Counted from the first letter of the stretch, positions 45,143 through 53,552 are shown. The stretch is DNA of 64,000 nucleotides from Rossellomorea sp. y25 (GCF_038049935.1 NZ_CP145886.1:3170501-3234500); one strand, 5' to 3'. Numbers and translations: made by a program. The notes: a model not told the origin generated them from the sequence alone.

Positions 45143-46662
45143 TATTTATCACCTTCTGTTTCTACAGTTTTTATATTTAGATCCTCATCCTTAACCCTGG
45201 CCACAATCAGCTGACCAGCCGGCGCGGTAAAGTTCAAAATCGACTCAGCGTTATCCACAAATGTCGGTGCAATTACCTTAGACTGTTTGCTCAGCACCTC
45301 AATTAGTTCCAATCCGGCTCTTATCTTCTCAGCCGTTGAAAGCTTGCTGTAAGGCTTACCATCCATCTCAATTTCGAATGTCGCTCTCTCTTCACCATTC
45401 TTGAGAGTTTCATAGAGTTTGACCGAGATTGTGGTGAATAGTTCATCAACCTTGCTGACCATTAGTTCAGATCGCTTGGACTTGAATTCTTTGATAGCGT
45501 CCACAATGGCCTTTGATGTGACCAATTCCTTCCGAAGGGCTTCCTTCTTATCCAGTGAACCCTTGTGATCGGATTCCAAGTTCGCTGATTGCTCTGAATC
45601 CCTGATTGCCATTTGTAGCTGCATCAGTTTATCTTCAATGTCATTTAACTCAGCACGGTTAATTTCACCTGGATCCGGTAGCTCAGCAAGCTTTCCTTTC
45701 AACTCATTCACCTTTTTAACAAGATCTTGTCCTTTTGCCACCTCTCTGTTGAATCTCTTCACCCTGTCTTCCTTTACTTTCTGAATGGCCGACTCGTCCA
45801 AAGGTTGGCCGCAAGTGGAACATAACTCCTTGACTGTTTCATCTTTAATGCCCTGGACTAGAGCCTTTTGATTAGCCACCTGAGAAGTCAAATTATCAAT
45901 CTGTCCCTCTAGGCGATTACGCTCAATAATGCTCTTCTGGACCTTTGCATTCTCTTCATCGATTTCAGTGCGCTTCTTATGTAGAAGCTCAATCTCTTTC
46001 TTGAAGTGTTTAACATCGTCTCCTTTATTACTTTGCTTTGACATTTGTTCTTCAAGAGTTACAACACGCTCAGCTGCTCTTTCATATGCTTTATCATTGG
46101 ACCGCACTTTTTCACGATGAAGTTTATCCAAATCTTCAAGTGAATGTTTCTTCAAAGGTTCTTCAAGTCGGTCCCTGTCAACCTTCGACAATTCAGCAAG
46201 TACTTCTTTATTCAAAGGCTCACTCACATACTGCAGTAATTGCCCCCTTTGATCCTGCCAATGCTGAGTGAAAAAGTGACCAGGATTGAACAGAGATAAG
46301 AAAAGGTTTTTGTCAAATTGACCTTCTAAAAACTCATTGAACTCAGTTGCTTTTTTAGGAACCTCGTTGATGAAATACTTAGCCGTTTTTTTCTGAGTCC
46401 GACCGAACAATACATCCTTGCCACTGATACACACAATTAACTCTACTTTCGCCTCGGTCCCTGCCCCTGAATCAATTGGCCGGGGATCCAGCTTGCTTCC
46501 TGAAATATCCGTCCCGAATAGTACCCAGGAGATTGCGTCTCCGATTGAGGACTTCCCTGCACCATTACGGCCTTGGATATTAGTAACTTCACCAAAATTT
46601 ACTGTGACTGATTTATGATTTTTAAAATTTTCAAGCGCTAGTGTTTTAAAAGCGATTTGCAT
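45142..46662 (-). CDS. SbcC/Rad50-like ATPase with zinc hook
   Basis: 506 aa. Walker A GRNGAGKSS at residue 33, long coiled coils broken by the zinc hook CSTCGQPL around 283, and C-terminal SKLSTAEKIRAGLELIEVLS (signature) with FVDNAES in the Walker B position. Much shorter than cellular SbcC. Likely processes DNA ends for RecT; no SbcD-type nuclease was found in the prophage. Confidence 0.85.
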   Translation of the reverse strand: MQIAFKTLALENFKNHKSVTVNFGEVTNIQGRNGAGKSSIGDAISWVLFGTDISGSKLDPRPIDSGAGTEAKVELIVCISGKDVLFGRTQKKTAKYFINEVPKKATEFNEFLEGQFDKNLFLSLFNPGHFFTQHWQDQRGQLLQYVSEPLNKEVLAELSKVDRDRLEEPLKKHSLEDLDKLHREKVRSNDKAYERAAERVVTLEEQMSKQSNKGDDVKHFKKEIELLHKKRTEIDEENAKVQKSIIERNRLEGQIDNLTSQVANQKALVQGIKDETVKELCSTCGQPLDESAIQKVKEDRVKRFNREVAKGQDLVKKVNELKGKLAELPDPGEINRAELNDIEDKLMQLQMAIRDSEQSANLESDHKGSLDKKEALRKELVTSKAIVDAIKEFKSKRSELMVSKVDELFTTISVKLYETLKNGEERATFEIEMDGKPYSKLSTAEKIRAGLELIEVLSKQSKVIAPTFVDNAESILNFTAPAGQLIVARVKDEDLNIKTVETEGDK

Positions 46663-46738
46663 GTGTTAAACCTCCATTTGATTTTATGGAGTGATTCGAG
46701 TACAATTTAAGTGCATAAATTGGAGAATCACTTTGATT

Positions 46739-46770
46739 TAATGACCTGTGTTGCAGCACGGGTCATTTTT
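46739..46770. terminator. Hairpin between small early ORF and SbcC-like gene
   Basis: ATGACC...GGTCAT with TGTG/CAGCACG inner pairing; T run on the plus side. It overlaps the 3' end of the 44-aa gene and may attenuate the minus-strand early transcript. Confidence 0.45.
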
Positions 46771-46897
46771 CATTTTCAGGAGCTGCCGGTGCCTTTAGAA
46801 TTGCCACCCCTTTTGGGAAACCATTCCATAGGAAGAACTGGTATTGCTCCCATGTAATTTCAATAACCTCTCCCTGATCGTCGAGGTACCCGTTCAT
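46763..46897 (-). CDS. Hypothetical 44-aa early protein
   Basis: MNGYLDDQGEVIEITWEQYQ, FPKGVAILKAPAAPENEK; GGTGGTGAGAAG precedes the ATG. Too short for confident assignment but good coding character. Confidence 0.55.
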   Translation of the reverse strand: MNGYLDDQGEVIEITWEQYQFFLWNGFPKGVAILKAPAAPENEK

Positions 46898-46930
46898 CTT
46901 CTCACCACCTTTCAAGATTCCAGATCACGA

Positions 46931-47083
46931 TTAAGCTGACTGCACTAATTTCATTTGATTCATTTTGTTTCTTGCTTTAACCTCAACAGCCAACAACAAT
47001 GTCGGATTATTACGCATCTCCTTACAAAGCTCCCTGACTTCACCGGCCTTCATCAAACGACTTGCTGAAAATGTGAAATTCAT
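46931..47083 (-). CDS. Hypothetical 50-aa early protein
   Basis: From MNFTFSASRLMKAGEVRELC, with AGGAGATGG upstream; the open frame extends 11 codons further. Charged helical peptide. Candidate excision-control factor only by position in the early region. Confidence 0.5.
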   Translation of the reverse strand: MNFTFSASRLMKAGEVRELCKEMRNNPTLLLAVEVKARNKMNQMKLVQSA

Positions 47084-47171
47084 TTCTTCCATCTCCTTTG
47101 AGAAAATTTTCATCATATGAATCTATAAAACTTTATATTCCTAATAGAAATCACCAAATTTCGCATTTATG

Positions 47172-47198
47172 GTAAAAAGAAGTGAGCTTATTAGCTCA
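47172..47198 (-). terminator. Weak terminator after the 42-aa ORF
   Basis: TGAGCT/AGCTCA stem (47183-47198) followed by TTCTTTTTACC on the minus strand. Confidence 0.45.
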
Positions 47199-47202
47199 AT
47201 GG

Positions 47203-47331
47203 TTATGCACTTAATGCTTCTTCCTGTTCCCTCTGTTCCTCTTCGAGAATACGAGGAACAGAGGTCTTCATGAAAAACTCAAGCATTTTTAATTTGATTT
47301 CTTCACTTGGTTGTTCTTCTGGAGCCATCAT
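47203..47331 (-). CDS. Hypothetical 42-aa early protein
   Basis: MMAPEEQPSEEIKLKMLEFF, RILEEEQREQEEALSA; AAAGGAGGGG before the ATG. Acidic helical peptide. An operator-like site lies 31-46 bases upstream. Confidence 0.55.
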   Translation of the reverse strand: MMAPEEQPSEEIKLKMLEFFMKTSVPRILEEEQREQEEALSA

Positions 47332-47344
47332 TAGCGCCCCTCCT

Positions 47345-47581
47345 TTATGCGGTACTTTTATTCCGAAAAAACTCGGACACATCGCCAAAAAAAATATTAT
47401 CTACCGGAATGCCATAAACATCTTCAATTTGGATAAAGAAAGTTCTTGGAACGTTAGTGGAGTCTCTTTCGTACTTCCAAAGTGTGTCTTTGTTGATCCC
47501 AAACTTTTCTGCCGCTTCCACTAAATTCAAATTGGAGTTGACTCTTGCTGCTTTCAAGGTAATCTTTAACAAGTAATTCAC
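47345..47581 (-). CDS. Cro-like XRE regulator
   Basis: 78 aa: ARVNSNLNLVEAAEKFGINK (HTH) and LWKYERDSTNVPRTFFIQIE. First gene of the early operon, divergent from the repressor. Its last codons contain the fifth operator copy (47362-47377). Confidence 0.85.
   Translation of the reverse strand: MNYLLKITLKAARVNSNLNLVEAAEKFGINKDTLWKYERDSTNVPRTFFIQIEDVYGIPVDNIFFGDVSEFFRNKSTA
47362..47377. promoter_or_regulatory. Operator O5 within the cro-like gene
   Basis: TCCGA-AAAAAC-TCGGA, the same 5-6-5 dyad as the four sites in the switch region. Positioned just before the 42-aa ORF, with a weak -10 (TAAAAG) beside it on the minus strand. Confidence 0.6.
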
Positions 47582-47604
47582 CTCCTTATATGTAATGTAT
47601 TAAC

Positions 47605-47633
47605 AGAATATCCGATTTTTCTCGGACTGTCAA
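47605..47633 (-). promoter_or_regulatory. Early promoter PR with operator in its spacer
   Basis: TTGACA (47628-47633), 17-base spacer, TATTCT (47605-47610) on the minus strand. Operator O1 (47611-47626) fills the spacer, and O2 abuts the -35 box, so repressor binding must block polymerase. Confidence 0.85.
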
Positions 47634-47719
47634 CCGAGTTTTTCCGGAAATTAAAAACGTTTATCTTATTTATTTCGATTTTTTTCGGATATTTTCTTTA
47701 CTTTCCGTGTTTTTTCGGA
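47611..47719. promoter_or_regulatory. Operator cluster O1-O4 of the lysogeny switch
   Basis: Four 16-bp dyads of the form TCCGA-N6-TCGGA: O1 47611-47626 (TCCGA TTTTTC TCGGA), O2 47633-47648 (ACCGA GTTTTT CCGGA), O3 47674-47689 (TTCGA TTTTTT TCGGA), O4 47704-47719 (TCCGT GTTTTT TCGGA). The spacers are all T-rich on the plus strand. Confidence 0.85.
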
Positions 47720-47725
47720 TAAAAT
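47697..47725 (+). promoter_or_regulatory. Repressor promoter PRM with O4 in its spacer
   Basis: TTTACT (47697-47702), 17 bases, TAAAAT (47720-47725). O4 occupies 47704-47719, so the repressor can shut off its own promoter. Confidence 0.7.
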
Positions 47726-47754
47726 GAGGATACTATATTAAGGAGGTAACTAAG

Positions 47755-48411
47755 ATGATTGATCGTGACATGCCTTTAAAAAAGAAAATTTCTGAGAATA
47801 TAAAAAAATTTATGAAAGAACAAGGGTTAACCCAAATTAGATTAAGTGAAAAATCCGGCATTTCAAAAAGCACATTATCTGATTATATAAATTGCCGCAC
47901 CCTTATTAATCCTGGAAATGTTGAAAAATTATCAAATGCTTTAAACGTTCAGAAATCTGATATAGATCCTAGCTTTAGAAGTTCAATGGTTAATGAAGAG
48001 CCAGAGGAATACAAAGTAAAGAGCCAGCAATTTAAACAAATTCCTATTGTTGGTGCTATTAGCTGTGGAAATGGTGTAATTGCTTATGAAGAAATTGAAG
48101 GCTACGAAGACACACCTAAGTCCTGGTTGAATGGTGGAGAATATTTTTACTTAAAAGCAAAAGGAGATAGTATGATCAATGCTCGTATCCAAGATGGAGA
48201 TCTTCTATTGATCAGAATCCAAAACGAAGTAGAAAATGGTGAAATTGCAGCAGTCTATATAGATGGTGAAGCTGTATTAAAAAGGGTTCATATTTCTGAT
48301 GGATCACTTGTTCTACAAAGTGAGAATTCAAAATACCCTCCAATTGTTGTCGGTAAGAATAGTAACGTCAAAATCTTAGGTAAATTGAAGCGCACCGTTA
48401 TTACTTTCTAA
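47755..48411 (+). CDS. LexA/CI-like repressor with S24 peptidase domain
   Basis: 218 aa. Residues 10-70 are an XRE HTH (LTQIRLSEKSGISKSTLSDY); the C-terminal S24 domain has the cleavage Cys104-Gly105 (ISCGNG), catalytic Ser139 (KGDSM) and Lys176 (EAVLKR). This indicates RecA-stimulated self-cleavage and SOS induction. AAGGAGGT precedes the ATG. Followed closely by the integrase, so both may be co-transcribed. Confidence 0.93.
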   Translation: MIDRDMPLKKKISENIKKFMKEQGLTQIRLSEKSGISKSTLSDYINCRTLINPGNVEKLSNALNVQKSDIDPSFRSSMVNEEPEEYKVKSQQFKQIPIVGAISCGNGVIAYEEIEGYEDTPKSWLNGGEYFYLKAKGDSMINARIQDGDLLLIRIQNEVENGEIAAVYIDGEAVLKRVHISDGSLVLQSENSKYPPIVVGKNSNVKILGKLKRTVITF

Positions 48412-48430
48412 TAATCAAAGGAGAAAAAAG

Positions 48431-49852
48431 ATGAAAAGTTCTAATGAAGAAATACTTAACCATGTTGGTATCTACATAAGAGTTTCAACAGAAGAACAGG
48501 CAAGAGAAGGATTTTCAATTTCGGCACAGCGCGAAAAATTAAAAGCATTCTGCCATATACATGACTGGGATTCATATAAATTTTATGTGGATGAGGGTAT
48601 ATCGGGGAAAGACACTCAAAGACCTCAACTGCAACTGATGCTGGAACACATTAAACAGGGTCACATTAATACTGTTTTGGTCTATAGACTTGATCGCTTA
48701 ACAAGATCTGTACTTGACCTTTACCAGCTATTAGACGTTTTCGAAAAAAATAATTGTAAATTTAAGTCTGCAACTGAGGTATATGATACAACGACTGCAA
48801 TGGGAAGAATGTTCATTACCCTTGTAGCTGCAATGGCTCAATGGGAGAGAGAAAATCTCGGTGAACGGGTTCGAATGGGCCAGATAGAAAAAGCCCGACA
48901 AGGTAAGTATAGTGCCAAGGCTCCATTTGGATACGATAAAGATCAGAATGATGTCTTAGTGATCAACAAAAGTGAAAAAGAAATAATAATCGATATGATA
49001 AAGAAACTGGAGCAAGGATATTCTCTTAGACAATTGGCATTATATATGGACAATACCGGAGCTAAACCAGTAAGAGGTTATCAATGGCATATAACTTCTG
49101 TAAAGGGAATTTTGACTAATCCGGCTTTGTATGGTGCAACAAAATGGAGAGAGGAAATAATAAAAAATACACATGAGCCAATAATTTCAGAGAAAAAGCA
49201 TAATCAAGTTAAAGATTTATTGAAAGAACGTCAACTGAAAAAGAAACGTAAGGTAAACTCATTTTTCATTTACCAGATGAAATTATTATGCCCTAATTGC
49301 GGAAACCACTTAACCAGTGAAAGATCAGTATACAAGAGAAAGAAAGATGGAGGACTTACTGAAAATAATCATTATAGATGCCAAGCTTGTGCTCTTAACA
49401 AAAGAAAGCCTATTGGGGTAAGTGAGTTGAAGATAGATAAGGCATTTGTGGATTATATGAAGAAAATCTCCTTCGATGCTACTCCTAAGCTTGAGGAAAA
49501 AGGCAATGACGAGAAAGAATTGTACCTTAAACAAATATCTATAATTAAGAAGCAGCGCGAGAAGTACCAAAAAGCCTGGGGAAAAGACCTGATGACCGAT
49601 GAGGAATTCGAGGAAAGAATGAGGGAAACAAAAGAATCTCTAAATGAATTAGAAAGTTCACTTGAACAATTGGCCCCAGCACCAATCGAAGTAGATCAAG
49701 AGCATATAAACCAAATTGTAACTAACTTCAACCGTAACTGGTCTAAACTTACCCCGCGTGAAAAACACCAATTCTTAAACACCTTCATTAAAAGTATCCA
49801 TTTTGAAAAACATGAGACAAACGTTGAAGTAATTGGGGTTTCTTATTATTAA
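48431..49852 (+). CDS. int: Large serine recombinase integrase
   Basis: 473 aa. Resolvase domain with catalytic Ser19 (YIRVSTEEQAREGFSI) and VYRLDRLTRS, recombinase domain (APFGYDKDQND, then ILTNPALYGATKW), zinc ribbon (CPNCG ... CQAC) and a C-terminal coiled coil (KQREKYQKAWGKDLMTDEEF). Acts on attP/attB described at the prophage ends; integration needs no host factor, excision needs a separate directionality factor not identified here. Ends 6 bases before the attR arm. Confidence 0.95.
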   Translation: MKSSNEEILNHVGIYIRVSTEEQAREGFSISAQREKLKAFCHIHDWDSYKFYVDEGISGKDTQRPQLQLMLEHIKQGHINTVLVYRLDRLTRSVLDLYQLLDVFEKNNCKFKSATEVYDTTTAMGRMFITLVAAMAQWERENLGERVRMGQIEKARQGKYSAKAPFGYDKDQNDVLVINKSEKEIIIDMIKKLEQGYSLRQLALYMDNTGAKPVRGYQWHITSVKGILTNPALYGATKWREEIIKNTHEPIISEKKHNQVKDLLKERQLKKKRKVNSFFIYQMKLLCPNCGNHLTSERSVYKRKKDGGLTENNHYRCQACALNKRKPIGVSELKIDKAFVDYMKKISFDATPKLEEKGNDEKELYLKQISIIKKQREKYQKAWGKDLMTDEEFEERMRETKESLNELESSLEQLAPAPIEVDQEHINQIVTNFNRNWSKLTPREKHQFLNTFIKSIHFEKHETNVEVIGVSYY

Positions 49853-49858
49853 AATTGC

Positions 49859-49882
49859 CTGTATTTATGTAAAGTACATACA
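49859..49882. other. Right prophage junction (attR) with CA core and 14-bp arm
   Basis: Arm CTGTATTTATGTAA (49859-49872), then AGTACATA and the core CA at 49881-49882; radC sequence follows. Joined to 14131-14152 it gives the 46-bp attP, whose two 22-bp halves match at 20 positions as reverse complements. Confidence 0.85.
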
Positions 49883-50296
49883 GACAAAATGCTCCTGGGC
49901 CAAAAATCTCATATCGTTCATCACATAGTTGGCTCCGTCTTCCGGGGAGCGGATGCTATATCTGTCATCAAAGGCTAAGTTGCTGATTCTTCGACCAAAT
50001 TCAACAGCAGCCATAATTTGAACTGCCTTTGCAAGACCGATCCCCTTCGTTTTCGTAATCTCTTCCAGGGAAGCATCCTTTAATAGATTCAATCCGTCAA
50101 AATGATTGAGCAGCCGGTTGGCCAGTTGAAGAACAGACTCGGATTTTGTTCCGGTCCGGAGTAAAATAGCCAGCAGCTCCTGGTTGGATAGACTGGCTGC
50201 ACCACTTTGAATCAGTCTTTCCCGGGGTCTCTCGTCTTGAGGGAAATCCCGGATCATCAGCCTGTTTTCTTCGTGCTGGGGTTTTGTTTTTACCAT
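49865..50296 (-). pseudogene. radC: 5' part of radC, truncated by the prophage
   Basis: Starts MVKTKPQHEENRLMIRDFPQ, then the HhH region (SLSNQELLAILLRTGTKSES, ITKTKGIGLAKAVQIMAAVE) and SIRSPEDGANYVMND up to EHFVC. The last four codons (MYFT, then TAA) are phage sequence. The JAB/MPN domain is absent, so this lysogen should lack RadC activity until excision joins it to 13834-14130. Confidence 0.93.
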
Positions 50297-50324
50297 TGGT
50301 TCCTCCTTTTCTTACACTCGGGAG

Positions 50325-50897
50325 TCATTCTCTTTGAAGATAGCCCATTTCAAGTAAAACACGATTCACTCGTGAGATGGGTAAACCGACGACGGAGAAA
50401 TAATCGCCTTTGATTGCTTTGACAAATTTCGCTCCGATCCCTTGAATACCGTATGAACCAGCTTTATCAAAAGGCTCTTCCGATGCAATATAGTCGTCAA
50501 TCTCTTTAGAGGTCAACTCCCAAAACGTAACATCCGTTTTTTCATAAAAAAGTTTCTCCACATCACCATTAAGGATCGCAACGCCTGTGTAGACAGCATG
50601 GGTAGAACCTGAAAGCATCTTCAGCATTTCCTTCGCTTCTTCTTTCGATTCCGGTTTTCCTAGGATCTGTCCATCCTTAGCTACGACGGTGTCAGAACCG
50701 ATCACATAATGGGTGGGGTGCTGATTCGCTATCTCTTTTGCTTTTTTCTGTGCAAGATACATCACGACTTCATGAGGCAATAAATCAGATGAAAAGGTTT
50801 CATCTACAGTAGAGCTTATGACGGAAAAAGAGAGTTGGATTTGTTGTAGAAGTTCTTTTCGACGAGGAGATTGTGAAGCGAGTATGAGGTTGGACAC
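50325..50897 (-). CDS. maf: Maf family nucleotide pyrophosphatase
   Basis: 190 aa, GTG start. SQSPRRKELL, GSDTVV, GKPESKEEAKEML and FDKAGSYGIQG are diagnostic. Hydrolyses non-canonical or pyrimidine NTPs; linked with division arrest in Bacillus. Just upstream of radC as in B. subtilis. Confidence 0.95.
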   Translation of the reverse strand: MSNLILASQSPRRKELLQQIQLSFSVISSTVDETFSSDLLPHEVVMYLAQKKAKEIANQHPTHYVIGSDTVVAKDGQILGKPESKEEAKEMLKMLSGSTHAVYTGVAILNGDVEKLFYEKTDVTFWELTSKEIDDYIASEEPFDKAGSYGIQGIGAKFVKAIKGDYFSVVGLPISRVNRVLLEMGYLQRE

Positions 50898-50969
50898 ACC
50901 ATACCATTCCTTTCAGAGTAAAAATTGGGAGATACATGACTATACTACCAAATCCCTCCTCCCTAAACA

Positions 50970-51040
50970 AGTAAAAATAGAGCCCGCACTCTTATGTCAG
51001 CAGGCATATATCTGACATAATGAGAGAGAGAGGCTCTATA
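50970..51040 (-). terminator. Long-stem terminator downstream of spoIIB
   Basis: ATAGAGCC (50977-50984) pairs with GGCTCTAT (51032-51039), and TATGTCAG (50993-51000) with CTGACATA (51012-51019); the minus strand continues TTTTTAC. Isolates spoIIB from maf. Confidence 0.75.
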
Positions 51041-51086
51041 TTGCATAAAGGATTATTTCCTAGAAAATAGTCTAATTCAGTCGAAA

Positions 51087-52064
51087 CTATAATCCGCTGT
51101 AAAGTTGGAGGTAGGATAATAGTTCTTCCTGGACTTTTTGGGCATCCTCCGGGGACTTCATCGCTGCTGCAAGATTCCCTGCATTGACCAGGGATTTTTT
51201 CATGGAAGCGACGGACTCTTGTCCTACCTTGATCCCTTCCAATTCCTTTACTCCGGATTGAATGGTTTGAATTGCGGTTTCGTCAGGAGACCCGCCGAAC
51301 ATTCCCTTGCTGCTTTCCTCCGCTATAGTGTTGTAAAGGACATTACCTTTTTCCAGAAAGGTTTCTTCTTCACTCGAAGCGTTTATTCCCTTTGCTCCAA
51401 GGACAAAGTCTTTCGCATATACGTCCAGCCCTTGACCTTTCAATTCTCCTCCCAGTTTTTTGGCTGTCTCAAGATCTCCCGAAACACCCAATAAGAGAAA
51501 GAATTGTCCATCCTTTTCCACGCTGGCACTGGCAAAACCTTTCCCTGCCAAGCTGTCTTTCATGGCATTTAATGAGTCCTCTGATGAAAACACACCGCCT
51601 TGAAGGATCGACGTTGAGAAATCCTGTAATTCAACAGCAGATACCGCCTGCTTTCCTTCCGTATTTCCTTCTGCTGTACTGTCTTGCAGCGTTGCCGCCG
51701 GTACAGAAGGTCCATCCGTTGTCGTAATGACTTTAAGCGTGCCAAACCCTAACACTGCTCCCACCACAACCGCGCCAATTATCGACATTAAAAGATTAAC
51801 AGAGTCCTGAAAAGGATTTTTGAAAGACTTTCGCTTCTTTTTGTTCCCTGACACATAATTGATTTTTTTGTATTCCTTAGGAGGTTGGGCTTCCTCATCA
51901 TCTGGAAGGATCCAGTCGAACCCATTGTCTTCCGCCTCTTCCCCGGCTGCCGCTTCAGATTCCCCCAACTTCCAATCATAAACAAGAAGATCTTCTTCAA
52001 AATTTGTTTTTTCACCATTAATTTTAATAGAAATCTTTTTATCATTCCCTCTTCTTTTATCCAT
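51087..52064 (-). CDS. spoIIB: Stage II sporulation protein SpoIIB-like, SPOR domain
   Basis: About 325 aa from MDKRRGNDKKISIKINGEK: an acidic cytosolic N-terminus, one transmembrane helix (SVNLLMSIIGAVVVGAVLGF) and a SPOR domain (LQGGVFSSEDSLNAMKDSL, GKGFASASVEKDGQFFLLLG) that binds denuded septal peptidoglycan. Helps septal thinning and engulfment. Position between maf and comC matches B. subtilis. Confidence 0.88.
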   Translation of the reverse strand: MDKRRGNDKKISIKINGEKTNFEEDLLVYDWKLGESEAAAGEEAEDNGFDWILPDDEEAQPPKEYKKINYVSGNKKKRKSFKNPFQDSVNLLMSIIGAVVVGAVLGFGTLKVITTTDGPSVPAATLQDSTAEGNTEGKQAVSAVELQDFSTSILQGGVFSSEDSLNAMKDSLAGKGFASASVEKDGQFFLLLGVSGDLETAKKLGGELKGQGLDVYAKDFVLGAKGINASSEEETFLEKGNVLYNTIAEESSKGMFGGSPDETAIQTIQSGVKELEGIKVGQESVASMKKSLVNAGNLAAAMKSPEDAQKVQEELLSYLQLYSGL

Positions 52065-52113
52065 CACCGCCACCCTCCTTCATCTATTTTTTTCCATGCT
52101 ATCACAAACAATA

Positions 52114-52143
52114 GAAAAAAGAACAAGACTTTTGTCGTCTTGT
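52114..52143 (-). terminator. Terminator of the pilus operon after pilO
   Basis: ACAAGAC (52123-52129) pairs with GTCTTGT (52137-52143), then TCTTTTTTCT on the minus strand. Confidence 0.75.
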
Positions 52144-52167
52144 CCTAATAGGTTTTCGTCAAATTTT

Positions 52168-52938
52168 TCAGTTTTCAGCGTCACCGTCACTCGTTGTAAT
52201 GGATCCTTCTTCGGCAGGATTCGTATATTGAATAAAAGGATTCTTCTTCATTGAAGGGGGCGGACTGTCAATGGACGGCACACTGTCTTGCAAATCTGTA
52301 AGCTCCGGTAAATAAAAAGCAGAGACCACTAGTTGATAGGTTAGAGGTTCGGGCTCCCTGCCATCCTGGACAGGACTCATTTCTTCCCTTCCCTCAAACA
52401 CAAGTTGATTGATTTCTACAATTCGTTCAAGATTTTCCAGTTCACCAATGAACTTCTCCATTGCAAAATAGTTTTCTGATTCAACCGTCATGGTGATTTG
52501 TAATCTCTTTACAGAAGAAGTGTCCTTTTCCATCACTTTCTCATCTGAAGGTTCTCCTCCATTTCCCAAGGCGGGATCTTCATTTTCTTCACTGGAAAAC
52601 AGGAAATCTTCCTTCGCGAAGCTCATAGATTGAATCGTACTTTGAGACAGGACCTCTACTTTTTCAAACTGAAGGATGAGCTGTTCTGTTAGCGGATCGA
52701 CTGGAATTTGCCCTTGCAGACTTTTAGTATCCCTGTATGAATGGTTTTCAATTTGAGATGTCTTGGTTTCAATTGCTGCTAAAATCTTTTGTTCTGTTTT
52801 CAGTTCCTCATGTTTGATCCTCAGCCTGTCTTTTGGGGGAGAATAGACAAAGAAATAGAAGAGAAACAAGGTAAATAGGCACGCTAACGTAATTCCTATT
52901 AAAAGCAGTCTTTCTTTTTTGTTCACTGCTGACATCAT
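52168..52938 (-). CDS. pilO: Type IV pilus PilO-like protein
   Basis: 256 aa: one N-terminal transmembrane helix (LLLIGITLACLFTLFLFYFF), coiled coil, then a ferredoxin-like domain (QITMTVESENYFAMEKFIGE) of the PilO family and a disordered tail. Forms the inner-membrane alignment complex with PilM and PilN. Overlaps pilN by 4 bases. Confidence 0.8.
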   Translation of the reverse strand: MMSAVNKKERLLLIGITLACLFTLFLFYFFVYSPPKDRLRIKHEELKTEQKILAAIETKTSQIENHSYRDTKSLQGQIPVDPLTEQLILQFEKVEVLSQSTIQSMSFAKEDFLFSSEENEDPALGNGGEPSDEKVMEKDTSSVKRLQITMTVESENYFAMEKFIGELENLERIVEINQLVFEGREEMSPVQDGREPEPLTYQLVVSAFYLPELTDLQDSVPSIDSPPPSMKKNPFIQYTNPAEEGSITTSDGDAEN

Positions 52939-53552
52939 TCCTCGACCTCCTCTTCTAAGGAGGTGTCATCTGACTGTTGAAGTTTTACAGAATCAAGGGA
53001 AATTGAAAAATCAGCCAGATACCTGGGGACCACTCCACTTTCATCCCAGTCCATATCTTCACCGGTCATATTGTTTGTCGTGATCTCAAGGATTTCTGCT
53101 TCTTTAATCCACTCTACACCTTTTAAATGATGCAGATAATAGGCTGCTTCCCGGGATGAATCAAATTGTATGGAAGCATTAATTGATTGTCTTTCACTAT
53201 ATTCAAAGGTCTGAATGAATCCCCGGGGAGGCAGTAACGAGATCAGCTCGTTGAGTACAGGAACTGTCTCGATTGGATAGTTTGTCATCCATTCAATTGT
53301 TTCCTTAAGCTCCCTTGCTCCTTGGGAAGACTCTGAATCAAGCAATTTCCTTTGTTGTACTTCAATGATTTTTTTCGTTTGTGAGATACCTTCAATCGTT
53401 CTTTCCGTTTCCGATTGAACGCTTCGAAGGGAGAAAAAGAAGAAGAGACATACAACAAAAAATACTAAAAGAATGATAGCGATACTGGATACAAACACAG
53501 CACTCTTCTTTTCTTTTTCCGGCAATAGGTTAATATCAATGAGATTCAACAT
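52935..53552 (-). CDS. pilN: Type IV pilus PilN-like protein
   Basis: 205 aa starting MLNLIDINLLPEKEKKSAVF: the INLLP motif is the PilM-binding segment, followed by a transmembrane helix and coiled coil. Overlaps pilM by 17 bases. Confidence 0.85.
   Translation of the reverse strand: MLNLIDINLLPEKEKKSAVFVSSIAIILLVFFVVCLFFFFSLRSVQSETERTIEGISQTKKIIEVQQRKLLDSESSQGARELKETIEWMTNYPIETVPVLNELISLLPPRGFIQTFEYSERQSINASIQFDSSREAAYYLHHLKGVEWIKEAEILEITTNNMTGEDMDWDESGVVPRYLADFSISLDSVKLQQSDDTSLEEEVEE

Larger units (their letters stand above)
14131..49882. mobile_element. HK97-type temperate siphovirus prophage in radC (35,752 bp)
   Basis: Complete set of temperate-phage modules: serine integrase, LexA-like repressor and Cro-like protein, recombination and replication genes, ArpU, packaging, portal, protease, HK97 capsid, tail with tape measure, receptor-binding protein, endolysin and holins. 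Ends fixed by split radC and inverted arms. All structural genes have intact frames, so the phage looks potentially inducible; the only broken gene I found is a small early ORF at 43322-43486. Confidence 0.95.
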
